This document shows, in pieces, positions 1 through 8,923 of a stretch of DNA of 15,867 bases (within the stretch, counting starts at the first letter, position 1; each line of letters starts with the position of its first letter). Made by a program: the position numbers and the translations under genes. The DNA comes from an uncultured Hippea sp. (GTDB taxonomy: Bacteria; Campylobacterota_A; Desulfurellia; JAADFJ01), in contig CAJVZA010000048.1 of NCBI GenBank assembly GCA_913009315.1, positions 1 through 15,867 on the forward strand, written 5' to 3'. The notes under the pieces were generated by a model, which had not been told where the DNA came from, searched no databases, and was given only the letters and a program-made list of their open reading frames with translations.

Positions 1-929
1 AATTTGCCGTTCTCGATGATCACTGCTCCGCCTGTCCTGACGATCTCATCAGCATTGATTTTTTGGTGATTATTTGCCGCAAACGGATAAGGAACAAATA
101 TAGCAGGAATCAGCAGATAAGAGAGCTCGCTTATAGTAGTTGCACCGGCTCTCGAAACAGCGAGATCAGCCTCATTATATATGTCTCCCATATTATCTAT
201 AAATTGAATTACTTTCGCATTATCTATATCTCTATATGCGGCACTAACCTGCTTGAACAGACTTGTTCCGGTTTGTATAATCAGATTCAAAGAGTTGTCG
301 GTTTTAACAAACTCAGACATCTCTATTGCGGCGTTATTTATCGTTTCGGCGCCTCTGCTTCCGCCTAATATTACAACGGTAATAGGAAAATTTTTATGTT
401 TTATGCCTTTTTGCGCCTTTTTTATATCTGTTCTTATCGGATTGCCCACTATGCTGAATTTCGTTTCTTTAAAAAATCCCGCAGCTGCCGAAAAATTTAG
501 AAAAACATGTTCGGCAAATTTTCCTATTATTCGACTCGCTAATCCGGGGAAACTGTTTTGCTCCATTGCAAAAACCGGAATCCCCATTATCTTTGCCGCT
601 ATTGAAATAGGCAGACTTACAAACCCGCCGGTTGAAAGCAGCAATTTTGGTCTGAGATCTTTTAATATTTTTATAGATCTGATAATTGCAAAAATAAGCA
701 TCACAATAGCTTTTATTTTTTTGACGGCTGATTTCCCGACAAAACCGGACACGCCAAGAAGATGATATTTGAAATCATAATTTTTTAGAATTTTAGATTC
801 GAGGCCGATCTTTGATCCGACCAGCTCAACATGCCAACCTTCAAGTCTGAATCTGTTTGCCATAGCTATGGCCGGAAAGAGATGGCCGCCGGTGCCTCCT
901 CCTGTTATAAGTATACTATTTTTCTGCAA
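1..929 (-). CDS. murG: MurG, lipid II-forming N-acetylglucosaminyltransferase (3' end cut by window edge)
   Basis: Transfers GlcNAc from UDP-GlcNAc to lipid I on the inner face of the cytoplasmic membrane, giving lipid II. About 309 residues are visible. The N-terminal glycine loop GGGTGGH lies at residues 10-16, followed by GGFVS (101-105), EQNSFPG (123-129), GNPIR (162-166), GGSRG (189-193), and the C-domain signature SRAGATT with NHQKINA near residue 290. Against a usual length of about 355, roughly 45-50 C-terminal residues lie beyond base 1. The start is read as TTG at 929-927: an in-frame TGA lies a few codons upstream, and no ATG or GTG occurs between it and the glycine loop. This start overlaps the end of ftsW by 14 bases, and a weak GGGA lies upstream. 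It is the last gene visible in the dcw operon. The family call is secure; the start codon is inferred. Confidence 0.95.
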   Translation of the reverse strand, partial: MQKNSILITGGGTGGHLFPAIAMANRFRLEGWHVELVGSKIGLESKILKNYDFKYHLLGVSGFVGKSAVKKIKAIVMLIFAIIRSIKILKDLRPKLLLSTGGFVSLPISIAAKIMGIPVFAMEQNSFPGLASRIIGKFAEHVFLNFSAAAGFFKETKFSIVGNPIRTDIKKAQKGIKHKNFPITVVILGGSRGAETINNAAIEMSEFVKTDNSLNLIIQTGTSLFKQVSAAYRDIDNAKVIQFIDNMGDIYNEADLAVSRAGATTISELSYLLIPAIFVPYPFAANNHQKINADEIVRTGGAVIIENGK

Positions 930-1992
930 TTCTGTATAAAATTCCCAACATCATAAAATTTATCAGCATTGCCGTACCTCCATAACTGATAAACGGCAGC
1001 ACAATACCTTTTGGCGGCAAAAGCCCTGTCACAACCATCATATTAAAAACAGATTCGCTTGCAAACAACATTGTTATTCCAAAAGCTGTCATTCTATCAA
1101 ACTTATCTGATGCTCTGAACAATATCTTGGCGCATATTATGAGAAAATAGATGAAAATGGCTATTACAACAGTCGAACCCAGAAAACCTGTTTCTTCCGA
1201 TATTATAGAAAAAATATAATCATTATACGCATCAGGAAGAAAGAAAAGTCTTGCATCACTGTTGCCCAAACCTTTGCCGGTCAAGCCTCCGGAACCGATT
1301 GCCACTATAGATTGGACAGCCTGATAACCGATTGTTCTTGAGTTCTCCCATGGATGCAGATATGCGGCTATTCTATTAAGTCTGTACGGTGAACTGATCA
1401 TCACAAAAGCCGCCGATGCCGCAAGCAAGCCGCCGGTTATAAAAATATGTACGATTTTAGCATCGGCAGCAATAAGCATCAGAAATCCTATTAGCAAAAT
1501 AATAACCGCATTACCAAAATCAGGTTCTAAAACTACAAGTACCGCAATTATCAAAAGCAGTGTGATAATCGGCAGTATAATTGAGTATCTTTTTATATCA
1601 CGGTGTTTTGATATATAATATGACGAATATAAGATAATTGCAAACTTTGCCAATTCAGACGGCTGAAACGACAACGATATTATTTTAATCCATCTGTATG
1701 AACCGTTGATCTTGTGACCCAATGGCGGAAATACAAGCAGCAGCAGGACTGCCGCAACCAATATATACAGTCTGCTCTGACGCATCAGCTTTTCTCTCGG
1801 CAGATGCGCATAGTACCAAAACAGGATTATTCCAACAGGAAGATGAGCCAGATAGATTTTTAGAAAATGAGCACCATCATGATATTTTGATATGCCTATC
1901 GGTGTAGAACTGCTGTATATCGCTATGATTCCTATTATAACCAAAATAGATGATGATATAAGAAGATGTGATTTTAGCGAAGATTTATTCAA
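916..1992 (-). CDS. ftsW: FtsW, septal peptidoglycan glycosyltransferase (SEDS family)
   Basis: Polymerises lipid II into glycan strands at the division site together with FtsI. The 358-residue product is a polytopic membrane protein with about ten hydrophobic segments. SEDS motifs are GSYRWI (97-102), QPSELAKFAI (110-119), EPDFGNA (156-162), the GSGGLTGKGLG loop (233-243), PDAYNDYIF (253-261, with D258 at the position I take for the catalytic Asp) and GLLPPKG...PFISYGG (323-339). The PPKG motif and the dcw position favour FtsW over RodA. The start is TTG at 1992-1990, which overlaps the murD stop as TTGA, typical of translational coupling; only a weak GAGA lies upstream. The loop reads SEETGF where many relatives have GEELGF, a mild divergence. 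Confidence 0.95.
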   Translation of the reverse strand: MNKSSLKSHLLISSSILVIIGIIAIYSSSTPIGISKYHDGAHFLKIYLAHLPVGIILFWYYAHLPREKLMRQSRLYILVAAVLLLLVFPPLGHKINGSYRWIKIISLSFQPSELAKFAIILYSSYYISKHRDIKRYSIILPIITLLLIIAVLVVLEPDFGNAVIILLIGFLMLIAADAKIVHIFITGGLLAASAAFVMISSPYRLNRIAAYLHPWENSRTIGYQAVQSIVAIGSGGLTGKGLGNSDARLFFLPDAYNDYIFSIISEETGFLGSTVVIAIFIYFLIICAKILFRASDKFDRMTAFGITMLFASESVFNMMVVTGLLPPKGIVLPFISYGGTAMLINFMMLGILYRIAEK

Positions 1993-3260
1993 TAACTATA
2001 ATCTCTTTTTATTTCCGATACAATTTTTTTAAATTTTATTCCTCTTGCTTTATAACTTTCAAACTCGTCAAAACTTGAGCATCCCGGAGACAATAAAACC
2101 GTGTCGCCTTTGGCTGCAAAATTAAATCCTCCATAAATAGCCCCTTTTAAATTAAACGCCGGAACCACATACAGATTATCCGAATGAAGTTGAGATCTTA
2201 TAATTCCTCTTGACTCTCCAAAAGCAACAATTGCCCGTATTCTGTAAAGGATATCTTTTATTTCCGAGAATGAGCCGCCTTTGTAGCGGCCTCCCAAAAG
2301 CAGCACTATTTTGCCGTTCTTATTTAAACTGTTGATGGCGCTTTTGATTGCCGCCACATTTGTAGCCTTTGAATCATCTACGAAATCTACTCCGTCTACA
2401 CTGTCGATATACTTCAGTCTATGTTCCAATGTCGTAAAATTTTTCAACAGGACCTCCGTTTTTTTTCTATTTAATTCTATAAATCTGCTCGAGGCAAGAA
2501 GTGCAGCCATAATATTTTCTACATTATGAGTACCTTTGAGTTTTAGCTCATCTATACTGATTTCAAAATTACCCATACTTATTTTACTGCCTGAACTATA
2601 TGCATCTGTTTTCTTCTTTAGTGAGAAATAGAGCATCTGTGAGGCAAAGTCAAAATCTATCGCTTTTTCTTTATCAAGACTTGTTATAACAAAATCATCT
2701 TTATCCTGATTCCTGATTGCTTTTATCTTAAGAAATTTATATTCCTGAAAGGTCTTGTGTCTGTCAAGATGATCCTCCGTTATATTGAGCAAAACATAGA
2801 CAAACGGTTTGAATGTATCGGTAAACTCCATCTGAAAACTGCTCACCTCGCACACAAACAGGTCGCATCTGTCCTGATCGTCGGCATAGCTTATCAAAGG
2901 TACTCCCATATTCCCGACCATTGCGGTTTTTATGCCATGCGCATTAAGAATGCTCGATATGAGATTACAGCAAGTTGTTTTTCCGTTTGTACCCGTTACG
3001 GCTATTATAGGTTTTTTAATTAATCTTGAAGCAAACTCAAGCCCCGAAAAAACGGGAGTGCCCTCTTTTTCTAAAAATTTGATAAGATTGTGATCTTTCG
3101 GCCAGCCGGGAGAAACAATAGCTTTATCGTAATGCCTGCTGAGACTGATTTTTTTATCAGGAGCAATGTTATCAAAAAGATCATAACTGATATCGTGCCT
3201 GTTTAAATAGTCGGCAACAGCACTGCCGGTTCTTTTTTTGCCTAAAACAGCTATTCTCAT
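1989..3260 (-). CDS. murD: MurD, UDP-MurNAc-L-alanine:D-glutamate ligase
   Basis: Cytoplasmic ATP-dependent Mur ligase that adds D-Glu to UDP-MurNAc-L-Ala. The 423 residues are slightly short for the family (about 440-460). Domain 1 carries the SPG motif (50-52). The central domain begins with the P-loop GTNGKTT (90-96), followed by NITEDHLDRH and the HNVENIMAA segment. The C-terminal domain has DDSKATN and LSPGCSSFDEFESYKARG, the MurD form of the family's SPxCASFDxF motif. The usual GGxDKG turn is GGRYKGG here, so the Asp is absent. ATG overlaps the mraY stop by four bases (ATGA), and the TGA overlaps the ftsW TTG. MurC, the preceding enzyme of the pathway, is not in the window. Confidence 0.96.
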   Translation of the reverse strand: MRIAVLGKKRTGSAVADYLNRHDISYDLFDNIAPDKKISLSRHYDKAIVSPGWPKDHNLIKFLEKEGTPVFSGLEFASRLIKKPIIAVTGTNGKTTCCNLISSILNAHGIKTAMVGNMGVPLISYADDQDRCDLFVCEVSSFQMEFTDTFKPFVYVLLNITEDHLDRHKTFQEYKFLKIKAIRNQDKDDFVITSLDKEKAIDFDFASQMLYFSLKKKTDAYSSGSKISMGNFEISIDELKLKGTHNVENIMAALLASSRFIELNRKKTEVLLKNFTTLEHRLKYIDSVDGVDFVDDSKATNVAAIKSAINSLNKNGKIVLLLGGRYKGGSFSEIKDILYRIRAIVAFGESRGIIRSQLHSDNLYVVPAFNLKGAIYGGFNFAAKGDTVLLSPGCSSFDEFESYKARGIKFKKIVSEIKRDYSY

Positions 3261-4339
3261 CGTATCTTGAACATCATAAGACTAAAAATCGCAATTATCA
3301 ATCCGATAATCCAGAATCTGACAATAACCTTAGGCTCTTTCCAGCCTTTCAGCTCAAAATGATGATGCAGCGGCGCCATCAGAAAGATGCGTTTTTTTGT
3401 AAGTTTGAAGCGGGAAACCTGCAGAATTACTGAAAGTGTTTCTACCACAAAAACCGCACCGACTATCGCCAGAAGCAGTTCATCCTTTATCATCACCGCT
3501 GTTACTCCCATTACGGTGCCTATCGCAAGTGAACCGGTATCACCCATAAAAATTTCTGCCGGATAACAATTGTACCATAGAAATCCCAGCAGAGAACCAA
3601 AAAATGCCGAAAGGTAAACAGTCATCTCTCCGGCTCCTATAATATGCGGTATATGCAGATATGTTGCAAACTTAAGATTTCCTGAAAAATAAGTGGCTAT
3701 AACAAAAACTAAAATTACTGTCAAAGAAAGTCCCGTTGCAAGGCCGTCAAGTCCATCTGTTAAATTTACGGCGTTAGCACTTCCTACTATTACAAAAGCC
3801 GCAAAAATAAAATAAAAAGCACCTAAATCGATACTTAGCTTTGTTATAGGGAAAAACAGATTTGTTATATAGGCAAAATGATCGCCAAGATAGATTTTGT
3901 GCAGTGCTGCCAGAACAAAAATAGCAAATATCGTTTCAGCCGCAAGCCTTGTCTTTACGCTTATACCTTTTGATGTTTTTTTATAAATCTTCCGATAGTC
4001 GTCCAAAAACCCTACACCTGCCCCAAAAACAGTTGCTATTATGAGCAGCAGTACAAATCTATTGGTAATATTTGACCATAAAAGTGCTGAGAAAATTGTT
4101 GCAGCCGAAAATACAAGCCCTCCCATTGTCGGAGTACCTGCTTTGGAAGCATGAGTAGCAGGACCGTCACCTCTTATAATCTGCCCCATTTTTTTTATAA
4201 TATCAGTTCTGATAAAAATAGGCGTAAAAAGCATTACCACAACAAAAGCGGTCAGTGCCGCAAGAATAGCCCTAAAACTTATATAGCCGAACATGGCCGG
4301 CAATCTATCGGACAACAGATGATACACTAAATAAAACAT
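3257..4339 (-). CDS. mraY: MraY, phospho-MurNAc-pentapeptide translocase
   Basis: Integral membrane enzyme that moves phospho-MurNAc-pentapeptide from UDP onto undecaprenyl phosphate, making lipid I. The 360 residues match the family length and contain about ten hydrophobic helices. Diagnostic motifs are GTPTMGG (68-74), FLDDYRK with the Asp pair at 113-114, NLTDGLDGLA (192-201), the catalytic-loop motif FMGDTGS (264-270) and the MraY-specific LHHHFE (324-329). ATG directly abuts the murF stop (TAGATG) and the TGA overlaps the murD ATG. The HHH motif separates it from WecA-type relatives. Confidence 0.97.
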   Translation of the reverse strand: MFYLVYHLLSDRLPAMFGYISFRAILAALTAFVVVMLFTPIFIRTDIIKKMGQIIRGDGPATHASKAGTPTMGGLVFSAATIFSALLWSNITNRFVLLLIIATVFGAGVGFLDDYRKIYKKTSKGISVKTRLAAETIFAIFVLAALHKIYLGDHFAYITNLFFPITKLSIDLGAFYFIFAAFVIVGSANAVNLTDGLDGLATGLSLTVILVFVIATYFSGNLKFATYLHIPHIIGAGEMTVYLSAFFGSLLGFLWYNCYPAEIFMGDTGSLAIGTVMGVTAVMIKDELLLAIVGAVFVVETLSVILQVSRFKLTKKRIFLMAPLHHHFELKGWKEPKVIVRFWIIGLIIAIFSLMMFKIR

Positions 4340-5641
4340 CTACTTCACCGGAAGTTCTAATTGTGTACCATGACTAAGCTTCAGCATTTCATGCCATATT
4401 TTTTCCATCCGGAACATTCTTGAACCTTTTATAAGCAGCTGATCCCCTTTTTTTATCTTACAAAATAGATACGAAGCCGCCTCTTCCGGATTATCAAAAT
4501 ATGGAGCGGAAATCCCGCATCTCTCTATTGCCGATTTTGTTATTTTTCCATAGGCAATCAATCTGCATTCCGGCAAGGCTCTAATCATATTTATTATTTG
4601 AATATGATATTTTATACTATTTTTACCGAGTTCTGCCATATCTCCCATTATTATAAATCGTCTTTCTGCAGCCTCGGAAAGCAAACGCTCAACTGCATAA
4701 CGGAAAGAAGCCGGATTTGCATTATAGCAATCAACAATAACCGATGCGCCTTTGAGCAGATATTTTTCCATTCTAAGATGCGCATTAAACGATATTGATT
4801 TGAACGTTCTGTTTGGAAGAATCAACGAAAAAACAGCTTGAGCGGCAGCCAGATCTTGTTTTGGAATGTTACTTCTTTTTTTATTTACTGCACCGGCATC
4901 AAACTTTATAATTTGTTTTTTATCGAAACCTGTTTCACCGGCTTTTTCGAAACTCTTCTGAACGAGCAGCATATCGGATCCGTCTATGACAAGATATCCG
5001 TCAGCAGCTGTTTTATCCAGTATGGAAAGTTTTTCGTCAATAATATTATCAATTGTTTCAAACGCTTCGAGATGACTTGCACCAACCGAGACTATCAACG
5101 AAAGCGTCGGTCTTATAAGAGATGCAAGATACAAAATCTCCCCGGGATGATTGGAACCAAGCTCAACAACAGCATATTTTGTAGATTGTCTGATTTTAAG
5201 AAGCGTAAGAGGAACACCTATCTGATTGTTTTGATTGTTCTCTGTTGATACGGTTTCTCCATATCCGGACAAATTTTTTGCAATAAGTTCTTTTGTCATT
5301 GTTTTGCCGACACTTCCGGTAACGGCAATAATCGGTATAGAATATTTTAATCGATTGAATCGTGCCAGCATTCCAAGCGCTTTTACGCTGTCAGCCACTC
5401 GAAGTATACTCACTCCGGGAATGGGCTTTATCTCTTCCTGGCATACCACCGCTACCGCTCCGTTTTTTACAGCGTCAGCTATAAAATCATGCCCATCGAA
5501 TCTCCCGCCTTTTATTGCAAAAAATATCGAACCGGGAGTTACTTTTCTGCTGTCGATATAGACATTTTCAAAACGGTCCGGCTTACCTCTGCTTATGATA
5601 GACGCATTTGTTGTTTTCTCCAATTCCTGAAGTCCAATCAT
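4340..5641 (-). CDS. murF: MurF, UDP-MurNAc-tripeptide:D-alanyl-D-alanine ligase
   Basis: Adds D-Ala-D-Ala to UDP-MurNAc-tripeptide, completing the cytoplasmic pentapeptide precursor. It has 433 residues. The N-terminal domain has DSRKVTPGSIFFAIKG (30-45), shared with MurE. The ATP-binding P-loop is GSVGKT (109-114), with Met after it where Thr is common. Then come NNQIGVPLTLL (138-148), ELGSNHPGEI (160-169), SHLEAF (189-194), DCYNANP and MGDMAELG in the C-terminal region. The NNQIGVP and MGDMAELG motifs mark MurF against the other Mur ligases. ATG overlaps the murE stop by four bases, and the TAG abuts the mraY start. Nothing suggests inactivation. Confidence 0.96.
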   Translation of the reverse strand: MIGLQELEKTTNASIISRGKPDRFENVYIDSRKVTPGSIFFAIKGGRFDGHDFIADAVKNGAVAVVCQEEIKPIPGVSILRVADSVKALGMLARFNRLKYSIPIIAVTGSVGKTMTKELIAKNLSGYGETVSTENNQNNQIGVPLTLLKIRQSTKYAVVELGSNHPGEILYLASLIRPTLSLIVSVGASHLEAFETIDNIIDEKLSILDKTAADGYLVIDGSDMLLVQKSFEKAGETGFDKKQIIKFDAGAVNKKRSNIPKQDLAAAQAVFSLILPNRTFKSISFNAHLRMEKYLLKGASVIVDCYNANPASFRYAVERLLSEAAERRFIIMGDMAELGKNSIKYHIQIINMIRALPECRLIAYGKITKSAIERCGISAPYFDNPEEAASYLFCKIKKGDQLLIKGSRMFRMEKIWHEMLKLSHGTQLELPVK

Positions 5642-7056
5642 AGTTCTGCCAACAGTTCCCGAACAGTTACCCGATCGCTAAAGTAGCGTCTTTCACCTTT
5701 GATAATTTGATATGTTTCATGACCTTTTCCCGCTATAAGTATCGCATCGCCGTCTTTTGCCGCTAATATCGCCTTTTTTATAGCTTCTCTCCTATCGCTT
5801 TCCACGACATAGTTCTTTTTGCTAAAACCTTTTATTACATCTTCGATAATTTTCATCGGATCTTCATTTCTCGGATTGTCTGTTGTTACCATAGCAATAT
5901 CAGAAAATTTTTCAACCGCTTCTGCCATCATCGGTCTTTTTAATCTGTCTCTGTCTCCTCCGGCACCGAATACTGTTATTATGTGCCTGTAATTCAAATT
6001 TTTGATACAGCTGCCGACATTATATAAGGCATCAGGCGTATGCGCATAGTCTATGTATATATCAATGTCTCCATATTTTATTTTCTCAATTCTGCCTGGA
6101 ACATAACTAAGATTTTCTATTCCCTTTTTTGCCGTTTCAGGATCAATACCTTCGGCATAGACAAATCCCAATGCCGCCATTATGTTATACAGATTATATT
6201 CGCCCAACAGTACGGATTTTATCTCAACTATGTTTTTCCCCATGCTGATTAACGCCGTTGTCTTTTCTTTTGATAATGTAAAATTTACGGGATGTATAAA
6301 ATTGTCTTTATTAAAACCATAGGTAATTGTATCTTTATGAGACTGAATAATTTTTCTTCCGGTTTGAGAATCACCATTTATGATAGCGGTTGAAGCATCT
6401 TCAAAAAATGATAACTTGGAACGTTCATAATTTTCCATTGTTTTATAGTAATCGAGATGATCCTGCGAAAGGTTGGTAAATATCTTTTCTCTGAAATTAA
6501 TACCAAAAATTCTCTGCTGGCTTATGGCGTGAGATGAGACTTCCATGACAATAAAGCGATTCCCGTTGTTCCTCATATCAGAAATTAATTTCCACAGCGA
6601 CACCGGATCCGGAGTGGTTATTCCGGCATCAATATAAGATTTAGAATCTTTGTAGGCAATTGTACCTATCATTCCTGAACGAATCTTAACTGTATTCAAT
6701 ATTGAGTCTATGAGATAGGTAGTCGTTGTTTTTCCGTTCGTACCGGTTATTCCCACTATATCAATATCTCCTTTCATATAAAAACGTCTTGCTGCAGCAG
6801 CGACAACTTCTCTTATGCTGCGAACTCTGACAATGCCGGCATGGTTATTGCTGCGGCTGCTTTCAGTTACAACTGCCGACGCTCCGTTCCCGACTGCCTG
6901 AGCAATGAAATCATTTCCATCTGCCGCTGATCCTTTGATAGCAAAAAATAAAGATCCTTTGCCGCATTCAGTTGAATTAAGCGACAAGGAGTTTATCTCA
7001 ACATCGTCATATTTGCCAATAATGTATGATTGATCTATCAGTTCTGAAAGTTTCAT
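5638..7056 (-). CDS. murE: MurE, UDP-MurNAc-L-Ala-D-Glu:meso-diaminopimelate ligase
   Basis: Cytoplasmic ligase that adds the third stem-peptide residue. It has 472 residues. The P-loop GTNGKTTTT lies at 105-113, NLSQDHLDYY at 195-204 and the candidate carbamylated lysine K214 in ERSKLSFF. GAGGDRDRLKRP (364-375) and GKGHETYQ (443-450) follow. DNPR (393-396) followed by NEDP is the signature of meso-DAP-adding enzymes rather than lysine-adding ones, so the cell wall is predicted to be of DAP type. The ATG at 7056-7054 has AGAGG about nine bases upstream. Its TGA overlaps the murF ATG. The gene is separated from ftsI by the only sizeable gap in the operon, described under the 58-codon frame. 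Confidence 0.96.
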   Translation of the reverse strand: MKLSELIDQSYIIGKYDDVEINSLSLNSTECGKGSLFFAIKGSAADGNDFIAQAVGNGASAVVTESSRSNNHAGIVRVRSIREVVAAAARRFYMKGDIDIVGITGTNGKTTTTYLIDSILNTVKIRSGMIGTIAYKDSKSYIDAGITTPDPVSLWKLISDMRNNGNRFIVMEVSSHAISQQRIFGINFREKIFTNLSQDHLDYYKTMENYERSKLSFFEDASTAIINGDSQTGRKIIQSHKDTITYGFNKDNFIHPVNFTLSKEKTTALISMGKNIVEIKSVLLGEYNLYNIMAALGFVYAEGIDPETAKKGIENLSYVPGRIEKIKYGDIDIYIDYAHTPDALYNVGSCIKNLNYRHIITVFGAGGDRDRLKRPMMAEAVEKFSDIAMVTTDNPRNEDPMKIIEDVIKGFSKKNYVVESDRREAIKKAILAAKDGDAILIAGKGHETYQIIKGERRYFSDRVTVRELLAEL

Positions 7057-7229
7057 ATAAGATTACCTCTATTAATTTCGAGTGTTCCGGATTCGGAGTT
7101 CAAATCAGCCTGTCTGTGCGTTGCGTGCAGACATATCTCATCAAGATGCAAATTGCAGGCAGCAGTTTGGCCGTTGTTGGGATTCGCAATACAGAAAATG
7201 TTAATTCGAGGCTTAATATAATCGTTCAT
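7053..7229 (-). CDS. Possible 58-residue small protein between ftsI and murE (unrecognised)
   Basis: I do not recognise this product. The frame opens with an ATG that overlaps the ftsI stop as ATGA, stays open for 58 codons, and closes with a TGA that overlaps the murE ATG, again as ATGA. It thus fits the coupling pattern of the rest of the operon. The predicted peptide begins MNDYIKPRIN and is Asn-rich, with three Cys (13, 25, 33) and three His (28, 35, 38), and has no clear membrane segment. Against coding: there is no Shine-Dalgarno close to the ATG, the DNA looks less AT-rich than its neighbours, Lys is scarce, the antisense strand is also open, and the middle contains a palindrome (7111-7133). 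It could equally be a small repeat-derived insertion that happens to be open. The coordinates are secure; its status as a gene is not. Confidence 0.35.
   Translation of the reverse strand: MNDYIKPRINIFCIANPNNGQTAACNLHLDEICLHATHRQADLNSESGTLEINRGNLI
7111..7133. repeat. Imperfect palindrome in the ftsI-murE gap (REP-like)
   Basis: TGTCTG and CAGACA are exact inverted arms. Two G-T pairs and two C-G/G-C pairs extend the stem to ten pairs around a three-base TTG loop on the plus strand. In the minus-strand mRNA the two G-T pairs become A-C mismatches, so the RNA hairpin would be weaker. From memory it resembles short dispersed palindromes in many environmental bacterial genomes; that resemblance is unchecked. 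It lies within the 58-codon frame. Confidence 0.5.
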
Positions 7230-8923
7230 GGATTAGCAGCAATGCCCTTAAGTTGATTGATTATAGGAAATGATGCAATAACTATATTTCTAAACACCGG
7301 AGCTGCAACACTACCTCCATAAAACAGAACTTGCGGCCTTTTAATCACTACATACAAAATCGCTTTTGGATTATCGGCCGGAAAGATCCCTCCGAATGAC
7401 GCAATATACTGATGCCCTATATAGCCGCCCTCTTTTGATGCTACCTGAGCCGTGCCCGTTTTCCCTGCTATCGGTATCCCATTGATATAAGCTTTTTTAC
7501 CGGTGCCTTCTGTTACAACCGCCTTCAATATTTTGATAACCTGCATCGCAGTTTTATATTTGATAATCTGCCCTGTAGCTGTAATTTTATTCATCTTCAA
7601 CAAGTGAGGATACATATCTTTCCCTTCATTTGCAATAATTGCAAACGCTTTTGTCATCTGCAGTACCGTAACAGCTATGCCCTGGCCAAAAGCAACCGTT
7701 GTGAAATCCTCTCCTTTATATAAAATCTTTTTCTTTACTATTCCTTTTGATTCACCCGGAAGTTCAATTCCGGTTTTTCTGCCAAATCCAAATTTTCTTA
7801 TATACGCAAAAAACTTGTTTACTCCAACCTTCCCGGCAATCTCCATAGCTCCTATATTGCTTGACTTGGTGATTATATTCTCTACGCTAAGCCATCCATG
7901 CGGGTGAGAGTCATGTATTATATGACGACCCACCCTAAACTTTCCATTATGAGTAAAAAATAGTTCATCCGGCTTAACACTGTTGGTATCAAGCGCCGCT
8001 GAGACCGTTACAATTTTAAACACAGATCCAGGTTCGAAAACATCTGTTATCAACCGATTACGTATGATGCTGTATGGTACATTCGCCGCATTATTAAGAT
8101 TATATTCCGGGTAGCTGCTTGCTGCTAAAATTGCTCCGTTCGGTCTCATCAGTATAGCAGAAGCGCCCTGGGCATCAAACTTTTTTACTGCATCCGAAAG
8201 TTCTTTTTGAACTATCGCCTGAAGTCTGGCATCAATTGAAAGTGTTATTTTTCCTATTTTCTGAGGAGGCACTTCTCTATTTGCTATTCTTCTTCCCTTA
8301 GCATCTACAAAAATCAAATTCCCGGTTTTTCCTTTAATTACGATATCACTGTTTAATCGTTTTTCTATGCCTTCCAATCCGTTTCCGTCAATACCGCAAA
8401 AGCCTATAATATGAGATGCAAGCGCATTTTGAGGATAGATTCTTTTTGTTGTTTTTATCAAATGAATTCCTTTTATAGGATATAATTTTTCTATATTATT
8501 GTTACTCAACACCATTCTTCTTGCTATCCATTCAAATCGACCTTTTTCATAGTGGCTGACTATTCTTCCATATTCCTCTTTGCCAATTTTGAGAATTGCT
8601 GCAGCTTCTTTTATGTTACTGAAATTATAAGTTTTGGCATACACTGAATATGCAGGCACAGACACAGCGAGAAGAATGCCGTTTCTGTCGACTATATCTT
8701 TTCTTGAAGATATTTCATGAATAATTTTAGAGGTTTCGTTGCTGCTTATTTCGCTCAGTCTTCTGTTTTTTATGACCTGAAGATTAAAAAGTCTGGCAAT
8801 AACTACAATATAAGCTAATAAAAAAATCGATAATATCAATCCGGCAAACGGTTTAAATCTCGATTTTTCCCCTCTTTTAACGCTCTTTAACTGCACTTGA
8901 TGCCGGCTTGCCGGACAGAGCAA
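7226..8923 (-). CDS. ftsI: FtsI (PBP3), septal peptidoglycan DD-transpeptidase
   Basis: Membrane-anchored class B penicillin-binding protein that cross-links septal peptidoglycan as partner of FtsW. At the longest start it has 565 residues. One membrane anchor lies at about 27-47, then the dimerisation/pedestal domain, then the transpeptidase domain with SVFK (S300-K303, nucleophile), SSN (354-356) and KTGTAQ (488-493). There is no C-terminal PASTA domain. The start is uncertain. The frame opens with TTG at 8923-8921, immediately after an in-frame TGA, and the next candidate is GTG at 8896-8894. Neither has a clear Shine-Dalgarno, and no ATG occurs before the anchor. GTG would shorten the product by nine residues and cut the ftsL overlap from 47 to 20 bases. 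The TGA overlaps the ATG of the 58-codon frame. Confidence 0.93.
   Translation of the reverse strand: MLCPASRHQVQLKSVKRGEKSRFKPFAGLILSIFLLAYIVVIARLFNLQVIKNRRLSEISSNETSKIIHEISSRKDIVDRNGILLAVSVPAYSVYAKTYNFSNIKEAAAILKIGKEEYGRIVSHYEKGRFEWIARRMVLSNNNIEKLYPIKGIHLIKTTKRIYPQNALASHIIGFCGIDGNGLEGIEKRLNSDIVIKGKTGNLIFVDAKGRRIANREVPPQKIGKITLSIDARLQAIVQKELSDAVKKFDAQGASAILMRPNGAILAASSYPEYNLNNAANVPYSIIRNRLITDVFEPGSVFKIVTVSAALDTNSVKPDELFFTHNGKFRVGRHIIHDSHPHGWLSVENIITKSSNIGAMEIAGKVGVNKFFAYIRKFGFGRKTGIELPGESKGIVKKKILYKGEDFTTVAFGQGIAVTVLQMTKAFAIIANEGKDMYPHLLKMNKITATGQIIKYKTAMQVIKILKAVVTEGTGKKAYINGIPIAGKTGTAQVASKEGGYIGHQYIASFGGIFPADNPKAILYVVIKRPQVLFYGGSVAAPVFRNIVIASFPIINQLKGIAANP

Noticed and set aside
253-765. 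Long plus-strand open frame of 170 codons at the left edge
   Set aside because: It lies fully antisense to murG, whose motifs are unmistakable, and its product matches nothing I know.
7026-7256. Plus-strand frame of 76 codons across the ftsI-murE gap
   Set aside because: Antisense to the murE start and ftsI end, no ribosome binding site, and no recognisable product; it reflects the lack of stops in this short stretch.
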